NCBI RefSeq assembly: GCF_020526085.1
Contig: NZ_CP084874.1
Span: 4,898,001-4,962,000 of the forward strand
Direction: 5' to 3'
Source: Klebsiella africana
GTDB taxonomy: Bacteria > Pseudomonadota > Gammaproteobacteria > Enterobacterales > Enterobacteriaceae
DNA: 64,000 nt
Shown here: positions 35,142 to 48,644 of the stretch, one piece after another
Numbering within the stretch: the first letter of the stretch is position 1
How the letters are laid out: each line of letters opens with the position of its first letter
Translations under genes and position numbers: made by a program
The notes under the pieces: model-generated
The model's input: the letters and a program-made list of their open reading frames with translations, nothing else
Database searches by the model: none
Told to the model about the DNA's origin: nothing

Positions 35142-36446
35142 TTAAAACTGATCTTCTTCGGTCGAGCCGGTCAGCGCTGTTACCGACGAGGTGCCGCCCT
35201 GGATAATGGTGGTGACCTTGTCGAAGTAGCCGGTGCCCACCTCCTGCTGATGCGAGACGAAGGTGTAGCCTTCCGGCCCGGCGGCGAATTCCGGCTGCTG
35301 CACTTTCTCAACATAGTGGCGCATCCCCTCACCCTGAGCGTAGGCATGCGCGAGGTCGAACATGTTGAACCACATGCTGTGGATCCCGGCGAGGGTAATA
35401 AACTGGTATTTGTATCCCATGTCCGACAGCTGCTGCTGGAAGCTGGCGATGGTTTTATCATCGAGATTTTTCTTCCAGTTAAACGACGGGGAGCAGTTAT
35501 AGGCCAGCAGTTTGCCCGGGAAACGCGCATGGATAGCCTCGGCAAAGCGGCGCGCCTGCTCAAGATCCGGTTTCGACGTTTCACACCACACCAGATCGGC
35601 ATACGGCGCGTAGGCCAGCCCGCGGCTGATCGCCTGCTCGATCCCGGCGTGGGTGCGGAAGAACCCTTCGCTGGTGCGATCCCCGGTAATAAACTCACGA
35701 TCGTACGGATCGCAGTCAGAGGTAATTAAATCGGCCGCGTCAGCATCGGTACGGGCGATCACCAGCGTCGGAACTCCCATCACGTCGGCCGCCAGACGCG
35801 CTGCCACCAGCTTCTGAATCGCCTCCTGGGTCGGGACCAGCACTTTACCGCCCATATGGCCGCACTTCTTCACCGATGCCAGCTGATCTTCGAAGTGAAC
35901 AGCCGCTGCACCGGCTTCAATCATCGATTTCATCAGCTCAAAGGCATTAAGGACGCCGCCAAAACCGGCTTCCGCATCCGCCACGATCGGCAGGAAGTAG
36001 TCGATAAAGCGCGGATCGTTCGGCTCAATCCCGGCTGACCACTGGATCTGATCGGCGCGGCGGAAGGTATTGTTGATCCGATCCACCACCGCCGGTACCG
36101 AGTTGGCGGGATACAGCGATTGATCCGGATACATGCTGGACGCCAGGTTAGCATCCGCGGCAACCTGCCAGCCGGAGAGATAAATGGCTTCGATGCCGGC
36201 CTTCGCCTGCTGCAAGGCCTGGCCGCCGGTCAGCGCGCCGAGACTGTTGATGTACCCTTTCTTCGCCTCACCGTGCAGCAGACGCCACATTTTCGCCGCG
36301 CCAAGCTGCGCCAGCGTGCATTCCGGATTCACCGAGCCGCGTAACTTCACCACCTCTTCCGCGCTGTACGGGCGGGTAATACCTTCCCAGCGCGGGTTCG
36401 TCCACTCTTTGTTTAATTCTTCGATTTGTTGGGTACGGGTTTTCAT
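35142..36446 (-). CDS. aceA: Isocitrate lyase AceA
   Basis: Splits isocitrate into glyoxylate and succinate; needed for growth on acetate or fatty acids. Start at 36446 ([15 protein letters not shown]): 434 residues and a GGAG ribosome site 9 bases upstream, as in E. coli; an upstream ATG at 36461 would add five residues. Catalytic motif KKCGHMGGK with Cys near 195; NCSPSFNW further on; C-terminal TEEDQF. Middle gene of aceBAK. Confidence 0.98.
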   Translation of the reverse strand: MKTRTQQIEELNKEWTNPRWEGITRPYSAEEVVKLRGSVNPECTLAQLGAAKMWRLLHGEAKKGYINSLGALTGGQALQQAKAGIEAIYLSGWQVAADANLASSMYPDQSLYPANSVPAVVDRINNTFRRADQIQWSAGIEPNDPRFIDYFLPIVADAEAGFGGVLNAFELMKSMIEAGAAAVHFEDQLASVKKCGHMGGKVLVPTQEAIQKLVAARLAADVMGVPTLVIARTDADAADLITSDCDPYDREFITGDRTSEGFFRTHAGIEQAISRGLAYAPYADLVWCETSKPDLEQARRFAEAIHARFPGKLLAYNCSPSFNWKKNLDDKTIASFQQQLSDMGYKYQFITLAGIHSMWFNMFDLAHAYAQGEGMRHYVEKVQQPEFAAGPEGYTFVSHQQEVGTGYFDKVTTIIQGGTSSVTALTGSTEEDQF

Positions 36447-36525
36447 GTGCAGATGCTCCATATAATTTCCTGGCTCCCCAGGCTCATTGGTGAAGGACTA
36501 AATGGCGAACAACACAATCTGGCGA

Positions 36526-38127
36526 TTAGGCCAGCAGGCGGTAGCCCGGTAATGTCAGAAAATCAATCAGTTCGTCAGAGGTGGTGATCTGCTCCATCAG
36601 CCGCGCCGCATCGTCAAAGCGGCCATGGCTGAAGCGGTGCTCTCCCAGCTCCTCCTGAATCACCATCAGTTCTTCCGCCAGCCACTGGCGGAACAGCGCC
36701 TTAGTGACCGGGGTACCGTCGTTCAGGGTTTTCTGATGATGGATCCATTGCCAGATAGAGGTGCGCGAGATCTCGGCCGTCGCGGCGTCTTCCATCAGGC
36801 CATAAATCGGTACGCAGCCGTTGCCGGAGATCCAGGCTTCGATGTACTGCACCGCCACGCGAATGTTGGCGCGCATCCCGGCTTCAGTGCGCTCGCCCTC
36901 GCAGGGAGCCAGCAACTGTTCAGCGGTAATTGGCGCATCCTCGCTTCGGGTGACCGAGAGCTGATTCGGCTTATCGCCGAGCACGCGGTTAAACACCGCC
37001 ATGGCGGTATCCGCCAGTCCCGGATGGGCGATCCAGGTGCCATCGTGACCGTTGTTGGCCTCCAGCTCTTTGTCGGCGGTGACTTTATTCAGCACCTGAC
37101 GGTTACGTTCGGCCTCTTTGCTCGGGATAAAGGCCGCCATGCCGCCCATCGCAAATGCGCCGCGTTTGTGGCAGGTCTTAATCAACAAACGTGAGTAGGC
37201 GCTGAGGAACGGTTTATCCATCGTCACCACCTGGCGGTCAGGCAGGACGCGGTCTGGATGGTTTTTCAGCGTCTTGATATAGCTGAAGATGTAGTCCCAG
37301 CGGCCGCAGTTCAGGCCGACGATGTGATCGCGCAGCGCATGCAGGATCTCGTCCATCTGGAACACCGCCGGCAGCGTCTCAATCAGCAGCGTGGCCTTGA
37401 TGGTGCCGCGCGGCAGATCAAAACGATCTTCCGTAAAGCTGAAGACATCGTTCCACCATGCCGCTTCCTGCCAGGCCTGAGTTTTTGGCAGATAGAAGTA
37501 GGGACCGCTCCCCTTCGCCAGCAGCGCCTGGTAGTTATGAAAGAAATAGAGCGCAAAATCGAACAGGCTGCCGGGGATGGCCTCATTACGCCATGTCACA
37601 TGCTTTTCCGGCAGGTGCAGGCCGCGCACACGGCATACCAGCACAGCGGGATTGGGCTGCAACTGATAGATTTTGCCGGCCTCGTTGGTGTAGCTGATGG
37701 TCCCGTTTACGGCATCGCGCAGGTTGATTTGACCATCAATGACTTTGCGCCAGTCAGGCGCCAGCGAATCCTCAAAGTCCGCCATAAAGACTTTGACGTT
37801 GGCATTCAGCGCGTTAATGACCATCTTGCGCTCGACGGGGCCGGTGATTTCAACGCGGCGATCCTGCAAATCAGCCGGGATACCGCGAATAGTCCAGTCA
37901 CCATTTCTAATGGAAGCAGTTTCCGAAATAAAATCCGGAAGCTGCCCATCGTCAATAGCCTGCTGTTGCTGCAAACGCGCGGCCAGCAGCTTATTGCGCG
38001 CCGGCGTAAAGCGGCTCACCAGTTCCGTCAGAAATTCTACCGCCTCAGGCGTTAAGATCTGCTTCTCCTGCTCGCCATAGGGCTGACTAAAGGCCAGTTC
38101 ATCGGTGATTGTCGCCTGCTGCGTCAT
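36526..38127 (-). CDS. aceB: Malate synthase A AceB
   Basis: Condenses glyoxylate with acetyl-CoA to malate. Start at 38127 (MTQQATITDELAF), with GAGGAG upstream; 533 residues, the E. coli length; the frame is open to 38211 without family match. Signature KDHIVGLNCGRWDYIFSYIK-type block present (residues ~260-280, here RDHIVGLNCGRWDY) and catalytic Arg/Glu/Asp segments intact. First gene of aceBAK. Confidence 0.98.
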   Translation of the reverse strand: MTQQATITDELAFSQPYGEQEKQILTPEAVEFLTELVSRFTPARNKLLAARLQQQQAIDDGQLPDFISETASIRNGDWTIRGIPADLQDRRVEITGPVERKMVINALNANVKVFMADFEDSLAPDWRKVIDGQINLRDAVNGTISYTNEAGKIYQLQPNPAVLVCRVRGLHLPEKHVTWRNEAIPGSLFDFALYFFHNYQALLAKGSGPYFYLPKTQAWQEAAWWNDVFSFTEDRFDLPRGTIKATLLIETLPAVFQMDEILHALRDHIVGLNCGRWDYIFSYIKTLKNHPDRVLPDRQVVTMDKPFLSAYSRLLIKTCHKRGAFAMGGMAAFIPSKEAERNRQVLNKVTADKELEANNGHDGTWIAHPGLADTAMAVFNRVLGDKPNQLSVTRSEDAPITAEQLLAPCEGERTEAGMRANIRVAVQYIEAWISGNGCVPIYGLMEDAATAEISRTSIWQWIHHQKTLNDGTPVTKALFRQWLAEELMVIQEELGEHRFSHGRFDDAARLMEQITTSDELIDFLTLPGYRLLA

Positions 38128-38219
38128 TATGCTGCTCCTCTTGGTTGATCCGCTGGAAGCGAGCGAAAGATCGTTGTGCAGTTTTCGCTCAGCACAATTA
38201 AGACTACTCAATTAATTTT

Positions 38220-38240
38220 CAAAATCAAAAACAATTTCCA
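38220..38240. promoter_or_regulatory. IclR operator upstream of aceBAK
   Basis: On the minus strand the stretch reads TGGAAATTGTTTTTGATTTT(G), identical in its core to the E. coli aceB IclR box. It lies about 93 bases before the aceB start in an AT-rich promoter region (38128-38320) that holds no gene. Confidence 0.8.
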
Positions 38241-38319
38241 TTTTAATTTTAAATTATCATTAACACATTGATAACAATGAAATTAAAGTTATCATCGTGC
38301 ATGAAGTGAATTTCGGAAA

Positions 38320-38342
38320 TAAAAAAGGCACCCGAAGGTGCC
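38320..38342 (-). terminator. Rho-independent terminator of metA
   Basis: Leftward: GGCACC / GGTGCC stem, TTCG loop, then TTTTTTATTT. Ends the metA transcript before the aceBAK promoter. Confidence 0.9.
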
Positions 38343-38387
38343 AGAGGCAAAATGCTGAAACGCTTTAGGATCGTCTCACATAGAGTA

Positions 38388-39317
38388 TTATTCCAGCGTC
38401 GGATTCATATGACGCAGATCGTATGGCGTAATCTGGTAGACGTAATAGTTAAGCCAGTTAGCGAACAACAGATTGCCGTGGCTGCGCCAGGTGGCGCGCG
38501 GTTTGTTCTGCGGGTCGTTTTGCGGGAAATAATTATGAGGTACCTCAGGATTCAAACCGGCTTCCACATCGCGGAAATATTCACTTGCCAGGGTATTGGC
38601 ATCGTACTCCGGGTGGCCGGTGACAAAGGCGATACGCTTATCTTTACTGGCGAACAGATACGCATCGCCCTCTTCCGTCTCCGCGAGGATCTCGAGATCG
38701 GTATAGTCACGGATAAGCCCTGCCGGAAAGTCAGCATAGCGTGAGTGTGGGGCGAGGAAAGAGTCGTCAAAACCACGGGTCAGTAAGGCGTGCGGATGAA
38801 GAATATGGTGTTCATAAACGCCGGAAATCTTTTCGGCGCGGGTCTGCTTGGGAATGCCGTACAGAATGTTCAGCGCGGCCTGAACCGCCCAACAGACGAA
38901 CAGCGTCGAAGTGACGTGATCCTTGGCCCACTCAAGCACCTGTTTGATCTGCGGCCAGTAAGCAACATCGTTAAACTCAACCAGACCTAAGGGAGCGCCA
39001 GTGACGATCAGTCCGTCAAAGTTCTGATCGCAGATCTCATCGAAATTACAGTAAAAGTTATTCAGATGCTCCGCTGGGGTATTACGTGACTCGCGCGCAT
39101 CGATACGTAATAACTGGATATCCACCTGCAGCGGAGAGTTCGACAGCAGACGCAGGAACTGATTCTCCGTCTCGATTTTCTTCGGCATCAGGTTGAGGAT
39201 TAACACCTTCAGGGGGCGGATTTCCTGAGTCGTTGCACGTGTTGTCGTCATCACAAAGACGTTTTCATTGCGCAAGAAATTGACGGCTGGCAGCTCGTCC
39301 TGCACCCGAATTGGCAT
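38388..39317 (-). CDS. metA: Homoserine O-succinyltransferase MetA
   Basis: First committed step of methionine synthesis: succinyl-CoA plus homoserine to O-succinylhomoserine. 309 residues, E. coli length. Active-site Cys in [12 protein letters not shown] (~142), His/Glu in TGHPEYD (~235-237). Start [15 protein letters not shown] after AGGTAATAG. Tandem Met boxes lie upstream, so MetJ repression is expected. Confidence 0.98.
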   Translation of the reverse strand: MPIRVQDELPAVNFLRNENVFVMTTTRATTQEIRPLKVLILNLMPKKIETENQFLRLLSNSPLQVDIQLLRIDARESRNTPAEHLNNFYCNFDEICDQNFDGLIVTGAPLGLVEFNDVAYWPQIKQVLEWAKDHVTSTLFVCWAVQAALNILYGIPKQTRAEKISGVYEHHILHPHALLTRGFDDSFLAPHSRYADFPAGLIRDYTDLEILAETEEGDAYLFASKDKRIAFVTGHPEYDANTLASEYFRDVEAGLNPEVPHNYFPQNDPQNKPRATWRSHGNLLFANWLNYYVYQITPYDLRHMNPTLE

Positions 39318-39344
39318 AACTCTATTACCTCATAGCATACGTAT

Positions 39345-39368
39345 AAACGTTTAGACATCCAGATAGCT
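39345..39368. promoter_or_regulatory. Tandem Met boxes (MetJ operator) of metA
   Basis: Three contiguous 8-mers related to AGACGTCT: AAACGTTT, AGACATCC and AGATAGCT, 28 bases upstream of the metA start. Tandem 8-bp repeats are the MetJ hallmark. Confidence 0.75.
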
Positions 39369-39473
39369 GAAGATAACCAGGAATCGGGTGAATGTCGAGT
39401 CTGCATGTTCACGGTGAGAAAATTTCACGGCGCACATTGAGTTAGAATATAAGAATGAATAAAAGGAGAAAAT

Positions 39474-39929
39474 ATGGTTATTAGCATCCGCCGTTCCCGG
39501 CCTGATGAAGGGGATAAACTGATTGCGATATGGTGTCGATCGGTCGACGCCACCCACGACTTTCTGTCAAAAGCGTATCGAAAGGAGCTGGAGGAGATGG
39601 TACGCGCATTTTTACCGGAGGCTCCGCTGTGGGTGGCGGTTAATACGGAAGACCAGCCGATCGCCTTTATGCTGCTGACGGGAGATCATATGGATGCGCT
39701 GTTCGTCGATCCAGATGTCCGCGGCTGCGGCGTGGGGAAATTGCTGATTGAGCATGCGCTGTCGTTAACGCCGAAGCTGACGACCAACGTAAATGAGCAG
39801 AATGAGCAAGCGGTCGGGTTTTATCAGAAGATGGGTTTTAGGGTGACAGGACGCTCTGAAACGGACGATCTGGGGCAACCGTATCCGTTATTGAATTTGA
39901 TACACGAGCAGCAGGCTGAAGCAGACTAA
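39474..39929 (+). CDS. yjaB: GNAT acetyltransferase YjaB
   Basis: 151 residues, close to E. coli YjaB (147), a GNAT protein of uncertain substrate. Acetyl-CoA loop VDPDVRGCGVGKLLIEHAL, then VNEQNEQAVGFYQKMGFRV typical of the fold's end. AAGGAGAAAAT precedes the ATG. Divergent from metA, ending before the rRNA operon. Confidence 0.93.
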   Translation: MVISIRRSRPDEGDKLIAIWCRSVDATHDFLSKAYRKELEEMVRAFLPEAPLWVAVNTEDQPIAFMLLTGDHMDALFVDPDVRGCGVGKLLIEHALSLTPKLTTNVNEQNEQAVGFYQKMGFRVTGRSETDDLGQPYPLLNLIHEQQAEAD

Positions 39930-39957
39930 GATTGACGTCGCAACTGCTGCCCCTTAG

Positions 39958-40045
39958 ACAGGGGCCTCCCCGGAGGCGGTGCTGCGCACCTTGTCCGGGC
40001 TACGGTTTTGTAGCCCCGGTAAGCGCAGCGCCACCGGGGGAGGCA
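39958..40045. repeat. BIME between yjaB and the rRNA operon
   Basis: Two REP units facing each other: CGGAGGCGGTGCTGCGCACC...GGGCTAC (~39971-40002) and GTAGCCCCGGTAAGCGCAGCGCCACCGGGG (arms CCCCGGT / ACCGGGG, 40010-40039). Confidence 0.75.
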
Positions 40046-40075
40046 TGCCGGCACGCTGGCCGGACGACAGAAACG

Positions 40076-40103
40076 CAAAAAGCCCATCCGGCAGGATGGG
40101 CTC
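40076..40103 (-). terminator. rRNA operon terminator
   Basis: Leftward: AGCCCATCC / GGATGGGCT stem with TGCC loop, then TTTTTGCG, the standard rrn T1-like hairpin just after 5S. Confidence 0.92.
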
Positions 40104-40115
40104 TTCACTTGTTTG

Positions 40116-40235
40116 ATGCCTGGCAGTTCCCTACTCTCACATGGGGAGACCCCACACTACCATCGGCGCTACGGCGTTTCACTTCTGAGTTCGGCATGGG
40201 GTCAGGTGGGACCACCGCGCTAGTGCCGCCAGGCA
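40116..40235 (-). rRNA. rrf: 5S ribosomal RNA
   Basis: 120 bases on the minus strand from TGCCTGGCGGCACTAGCG to CTGCCAGGCAT. Nearly identical to E. coli 5S with complementary ends. Last gene of the operon. Confidence 0.97.
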
Positions 40236-40330
40236 AATTCTGTTTTATCAGCCCGTCTTTAAGACGTACTGATTAATCTGTATCAGAGCTGAAAATTCTC
40301 TCAAATCCGCCAAAACATCTTCGGCGTTGT

Positions 40331-43232
<2,902 letters not shown>

Positions 43233-43414
43233 TCACAACCCGAAGATGTTTCACTTCTGATTGCGAAAATTTGAGAGACTCGAACACACTTAAACAGTGT
43301 GTCGTTTCAATTTTCAGCTTGATCCAGATTTTTAAAGAGCAAATATCTCAAACATCACCCAAAGATGAGTTTTGAGATATATCGGCACGCGTCTTTCACT
43401 CACGAACCAGCAAG

Positions 43415-43490
43415 TGGCGTCCCCTAGGGGATTCGAACCCCTGTTACCGCCGTGAAAGGGCGGTGTCCTGGGCCTCTAGACGAAGGGGAC
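43415..43490 (-). tRNA. gltT: tRNA-Glu (anticodon TTC)
   Basis: 76 bases including encoded CCA, in the 16S-23S spacer. Reads GTCCCCTTCGTCTAGAGG... with anticodon UUC in CCCTTTCAC and GGTTCGAATCC T-loop. The single tRNA-Glu in the spacer matches the rrnE-type operon of E. coli at this locus. Confidence 0.97.
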
Positions 43491-43575
43491 ACTGAAGTCT
43501 CAATCGCAAGACGCCTTGCTTCTTTACGTTCATCAGACAATCTGTGTGAGCACTACAAAGGCAGGTTCTTTAAGG

Positions 43576-45115
<1,540 letters not shown>

Positions 45116-45247
45116 AAGTTTGATGCTCGTGAATTAAACTTCGTAATGAATTACGTATGTTCACTCAGAGACTTGGTATTCATTTTTCGTCCGAGGACGT
45201 TAAGAATCCATGTCACTTTGAGTGCCCACACAGATTGTCTGATAAAT

Positions 45248-45258
45248 TGTTAAAGAGC
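45248..45258 (-). promoter_or_regulatory. rrn boxA antitermination site
   Basis: Minus strand GCTCTTTAACA, the standard boxA in the rRNA leader, followed by AATTTATCAGACAATCTGTG as in E. coli rrn leaders. Confidence 0.9.
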
Positions 45259-45297
45259 AGTTGCGACGCGCTTTAGCGCTCTGTCGCGAGGTGGCGT

Positions 45298-45325
45298 ATA
45301 TTACGCTTTCCTCTTTCAGAGTCAA
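45298..45325 (-). promoter_or_regulatory. rrn P2 promoter
   Basis: Minus strand TTGACT (-35, 45325-45320) and TAATAT (-10, 45303-45298) with 16-base spacing, the conserved rrn P2 sequence. Confidence 0.9.
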
Positions 45326-45407
45326 CCCTGAATTTCAGGATTTTTCTCTTCAACCGAACCGGCTGTTTGTGTGAAGTGATTCACATCCGCCGTGTCGATG
45401 GAGGCGC

Positions 45408-45435
45408 ATTATAGGGAGTTCTCGAGCGTCCGCAA
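45408..45435 (-). promoter_or_regulatory. rrn P1 promoter
   Basis: Minus strand TTGCGG (-35) and TATAAT (-10), 16-base spacing, followed by a GC-rich GCGCC discriminator, the hallmark of stringently controlled rrn P1. The AT-rich DNA to its right (45436-45480) is the expected UP/Fis region. Confidence 0.9.
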
Positions 45436-45618
45436 TAGAAAAATGGCAGAAAAATGACTGACTGCTGCATTCCCCAGCAAAACCCCGCTTTATACCTCGT
45501 TACACACAGAATTATCCACAGGAGAGCGTAAAAACATGACCGCTAGCCCCGTGGATCGCCAGCTATATAGAAGGAGAATCACCGGCCTGGAGAGAAACAT
45601 AAAAATTCGCGAGCGTTG

Positions 45619-45640
45619 CGCAAACGTTTTCGTTACAATG
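45619..45640 (+). promoter_or_regulatory. purHD promoter with PurR box
   Basis: PurR box GCGCAAACGTTTTCGT at 45619-45634 (consensus ACGCAAACGTTTNCNT), directly abutting a TACAAT -10 at 45635-45640. Repressor binding would block RNA polymerase. Confidence 0.85.
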
Positions 45641-45670
45641 CCGCGCTATGACACGGATGCCCGGTTGGGT

Positions 45671-45708
45671 GCGTTAGGTGAGTTTTTAGGCAAAAACTCA
45701 CCTAACGC
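45671..45708 (+). promoter_or_regulatory. Perfect long hairpin in the purH 5' leader
   Basis: GCGTTAGGTGAGTTTTT / AAAAACTCACCTAACGC, a perfect 17-bp stem with AGGC loop, about 31 bases downstream of the -10 and 35 before the purH start. No T-run follows, so it is not a terminator. Function unknown. Confidence 0.75.
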
Positions 45709-45743
45709 TCTCTGTAATGTTCAAATCCTGGGGATTTAATACC

Positions 45744-47333
45744 ATGCAACAACGTCGTCCAGTCCGCCGCGCTCTGCTCAGTGTTTCTGACAAGGCCGGT
45801 ATCGTCGAATTCGCGCAGGCGCTTTCCGCTCGTGGTGTCGAGCTGCTGTCCACCGGCGGCACCGCTCGCCTGCTGGCAGATAAAGGTCTGCCGGTAACCG
45901 AAGTCTCTGACTACACCGGTTTCCCGGAAATGATGGATGGACGCGTGAAGACCCTGCATCCGAAAGTGCACGGCGGCATCCTCGGTCGTCGCGGTCAGGA
46001 TGACGGCATCATGCAGCAGCACGGGATCGCGCCTATCGATATGGTGGTCGTTAACCTCTACCCGTTTGCCCAAACCGTCGCTCGCGAAGGCTGCTCACTG
46101 GAAGACGCGGTGGAAAACATCGATATCGGCGGCCCGACCATGGTCCGCTCCGCAGCGAAGAACCATAAAGATGTCGCTATCGTAGTGAAGAGCAGCGACT
46201 ACGAGTCCATCATTAATGAGATGGACGCTAACGAAGGTTCCCTCACGCTGGAAACCCGCTTCGATCTCGCCATTAAAGCCTTCGAACACACCGCCGCGTA
46301 TGACAGCATGATCGCTAACTACTTCGGCAGCATGGTTCCGGCCTATCACGGCGAAAGCAAAGAAGCCGCTGGCCGCTTCCCACGCACCCTGAATCTGAAT
46401 TTCATTAAGAAGCAGGATATGCGCTACGGCGAAAACAGCCACCAGCAGGCTGCCTTCTATATAGAAGAGAATGTCAAAGAAGCCTCCGTGGCGACCGCCA
46501 CTCAGCTGCAGGGCAAAGCGCTCTCCTATAACAACATTGCCGATACCGATGCGGCGCTGGAGTGCGTGAAAGAGTTCAACGAACCGGCCTGCGTTATCGT
46601 TAAGCATGCCAACCCATGCGGCGTGGCCGTCAGCGACTCGATCCTCGACGCCTACGATCGCGCTTACAAAACCGACCCAACCTCCGCGTTCGGCGGCATC
46701 ATTGCCTTTAACCGCGAGCTGGATGCTGAAACCGCGCAGGCGATCATCTCTCGCCAGTTCGTCGAAGTGATCATCGCGCCATCCGCCAGCGAAGAAGCGC
46801 TGAAAATCACCGCCGCGAAGCAGAACGTTCGCGTACTGACCTGCGGCCAGTGGGATACTCGCGTTGCTGGCCTCGATTTCAAACGCGTTAATGGCGGTCT
46901 GCTGGTTCAGGACCGCGATCTCGGCATGGTCACCGCAGGTGAACTGCGCGTGGTCAGCAAACGTCAGCCAACCGAGCAGGAACTGCGCGATGCGCTGTTC
47001 TGCTGGAAAGTGGCGAAATTCGTCAAATCCAACGCCATTGTGTATGCCAAAGATAATATGACCATCGGCATAGGCGCCGGCCAGATGAGCCGCGTCTACT
47101 CGGCGAAAATTGCCGGGATTAAAGCCGGTGACGAAGGTCTGGAAGTGAAAGGTTCCGCCATGGCCTCTGACGCTTTCTTCCCGTTCCGCGACGGCATCGA
47201 TGCCGCAGCCGCAGTGGGCATCACCTGTGTTATCCAGCCGGGTGGGTCTATCCGTGACGACGAAGTGATTGCCGCCGCTGACGAACACGGCATCGCCATG
47301 ATCTTCACCGACATGCGCCACTTCCGCCATTAA
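45744..47333 (+). CDS. purH: Bifunctional AICAR transformylase/IMP cyclohydrolase PurH
   Basis: Last two steps of IMP synthesis. 529 residues from ATG 45744 ([19 protein letters not shown]); upstream frame to 45717 is leader. N-terminal MGS-like cyclohydrolase domain (to ~195; [23 protein letters not shown]), C-terminal transformylase with KHANPCG (catalytic Lys/His) and SNAIVYAK. Followed after 15 bases by purD. Confidence 0.99.
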   Translation: MQQRRPVRRALLSVSDKAGIVEFAQALSARGVELLSTGGTARLLADKGLPVTEVSDYTGFPEMMDGRVKTLHPKVHGGILGRRGQDDGIMQQHGIAPIDMVVVNLYPFAQTVAREGCSLEDAVENIDIGGPTMVRSAAKNHKDVAIVVKSSDYESIINEMDANEGSLTLETRFDLAIKAFEHTAAYDSMIANYFGSMVPAYHGESKEAAGRFPRTLNLNFIKKQDMRYGENSHQQAAFYIEENVKEASVATATQLQGKALSYNNIADTDAALECVKEFNEPACVIVKHANPCGVAVSDSILDAYDRAYKTDPTSAFGGIIAFNRELDAETAQAIISRQFVEVIIAPSASEEALKITAAKQNVRVLTCGQWDTRVAGLDFKRVNGGLLVQDRDLGMVTAGELRVVSKRQPTEQELRDALFCWKVAKFVKSNAIVYAKDNMTIGIGAGQMSRVYSAKIAGIKAGDEGLEVKGSAMASDAFFPFRDGIDAAAAVGITCVIQPGGSIRDDEVIAAADEHGIAMIFTDMRHFRH

Positions 47334-47348
47334 TTCATGGAGCAGCAG

Positions 47349-48644
47349 ATGAAAGTATTAGTAATCGGCAACGGCGGGCGTGAGCACGCCCTGGCCTGGA
47401 AAGCGGCCCAGTCGCCGCTGGTTGATACCGTCTACGTCGCGCCGGGCAACGCTGGTACCGCCCTGGAGCCGTCGCTGCAAAACGTCGCCATCGGCGTTAC
47501 CGATATTCCGGCCCTGCTTCGCTTCGCCCAGGATGAGAACATCGATCTGACCATCGTTGGCCCGGAAGCGCCGTTGGTCATTGGCGTGGTCGACGCGTTT
47601 CGTGCCGCAGGGCTGACCATCTTCGGGCCAACCGAAGGCGCCGCGCAGCTGGAAGGTTCAAAAGCCTTCACCAAAGATTTCCTCGCTCGTCATCATATCC
47701 CGACGGCGGAATACCAGAACTTCACCGAGGTCGAGCCTGCGCTGGCTTATCTGCGCGAGAAAGGCGCGCCGATCGTCATCAAAGCCGACGGTCTGGCGGC
47801 GGGTAAAGGCGTTATCGTGGCGATGACCCTTGAGGAAGCCGAAGCGGCGGTTAAAGATATGCTGGCCGGCAACGCCTTTGGCGACGCAGGCCACCGCATC
47901 GTCATTGAAGAGTTCCTCGATGGCGAAGAGGCTAGCTTTATTGTGATGGTCGACGGCGAGCACGTCCTGCCGATGGCCACCAGCCAGGATCACAAGCGCG
48001 TCGGCAACGGCGATACCGGCCCGAACACCGGCGGGATGGGGGCGTACTCCCCGGCGCCGGTGGTTACTGATGAAGTCCACCAGCGAACCATGGAGCGGAT
48101 TATCTGGCCAACCGTGAAAGGCATGGCTGCTGAAGGCAACACCTATACCGGTTTCCTGTATGCCGGTCTGATGATCGACAAGCAGGGCAATCCGAAGGTG
48201 ATTGAGTTCAACTGCCGCTTTGGCGACCCGGAAACCCAGCCGATCATGCTGCGCATGAAATCCGACCTGGTCGAGCTGTGCCTCGCCGCCTGCGCGGGCA
48301 AGCTGGACGAGAAAACCTCCGAGTGGGATGACCGCGCGTCGCTGGGCGTGGTGGTTGCCGCCGGCGGCTATCCGGGCAGCTACAATACGGGCGATGAGAT
48401 CCACGGCCTGCCGCAGCAGGAAGCCGTAGACGGTAAAGTCTTCCACGCCGGCACCAAACTGTCTGACGACCAGCGCGTGGTCACCAACGGCGGGCGCGTA
48501 CTGTGCGTCACCGCGCTGGGCGATACCGTGGCGCAGGCGCAGCAGCGCGCCTATCAACTGCTGACCGATATTCGCTGGGACGGCAGCTTTAGCCGTAGCG
48601 ATATCGGCTGGCGCGCCATCGAACGTGAAAAGGCTAACGGCTAA
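47349..48644 (+). CDS. purD: Phosphoribosylamine-glycine ligase PurD
   Basis: Joins phosphoribosylamine and glycine (GAR synthetase), second step of purine synthesis. 431 residues from ATG 47349 (MKVLVIGNGGREHALAWK), GGAG upstream. ATP-grasp fold: KADGLAAGKGVIVA near 145, EEFLDGEEASF, GDPETQ. Second gene of purHD. Its last 11 bases overlap the 3' end of zraR on the other strand. Confidence 0.98.
   Translation: MKVLVIGNGGREHALAWKAAQSPLVDTVYVAPGNAGTALEPSLQNVAIGVTDIPALLRFAQDENIDLTIVGPEAPLVIGVVDAFRAAGLTIFGPTEGAAQLEGSKAFTKDFLARHHIPTAEYQNFTEVEPALAYLREKGAPIVIKADGLAAGKGVIVAMTLEEAEAAVKDMLAGNAFGDAGHRIVIEEFLDGEEASFIVMVDGEHVLPMATSQDHKRVGNGDTGPNTGGMGAYSPAPVVTDEVHQRTMERIIWPTVKGMAAEGNTYTGFLYAGLMIDKQGNPKVIEFNCRFGDPETQPIMLRMKSDLVELCLAACAGKLDEKTSEWDDRASLGVVVAAGGYPGSYNTGDEIHGLPQQEAVDGKVFHAGTKLSDDQRVVTNGGRVLCVTALGDTVAQAQQRAYQLLTDIRWDGSFSRSDIGWRAIEREKANG

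Noticed and set aside
43415..43490. Possible integration site at tRNA-Glu
   Set aside because: The tRNA lies inside an intact rRNA spacer with no integrase or duplicated 3' end.
46095..47330. 411-codon open frame antisense to purH
   Set aside because: Mirrors purH codon pattern; composition not protein-like; purH itself is unmistakable.
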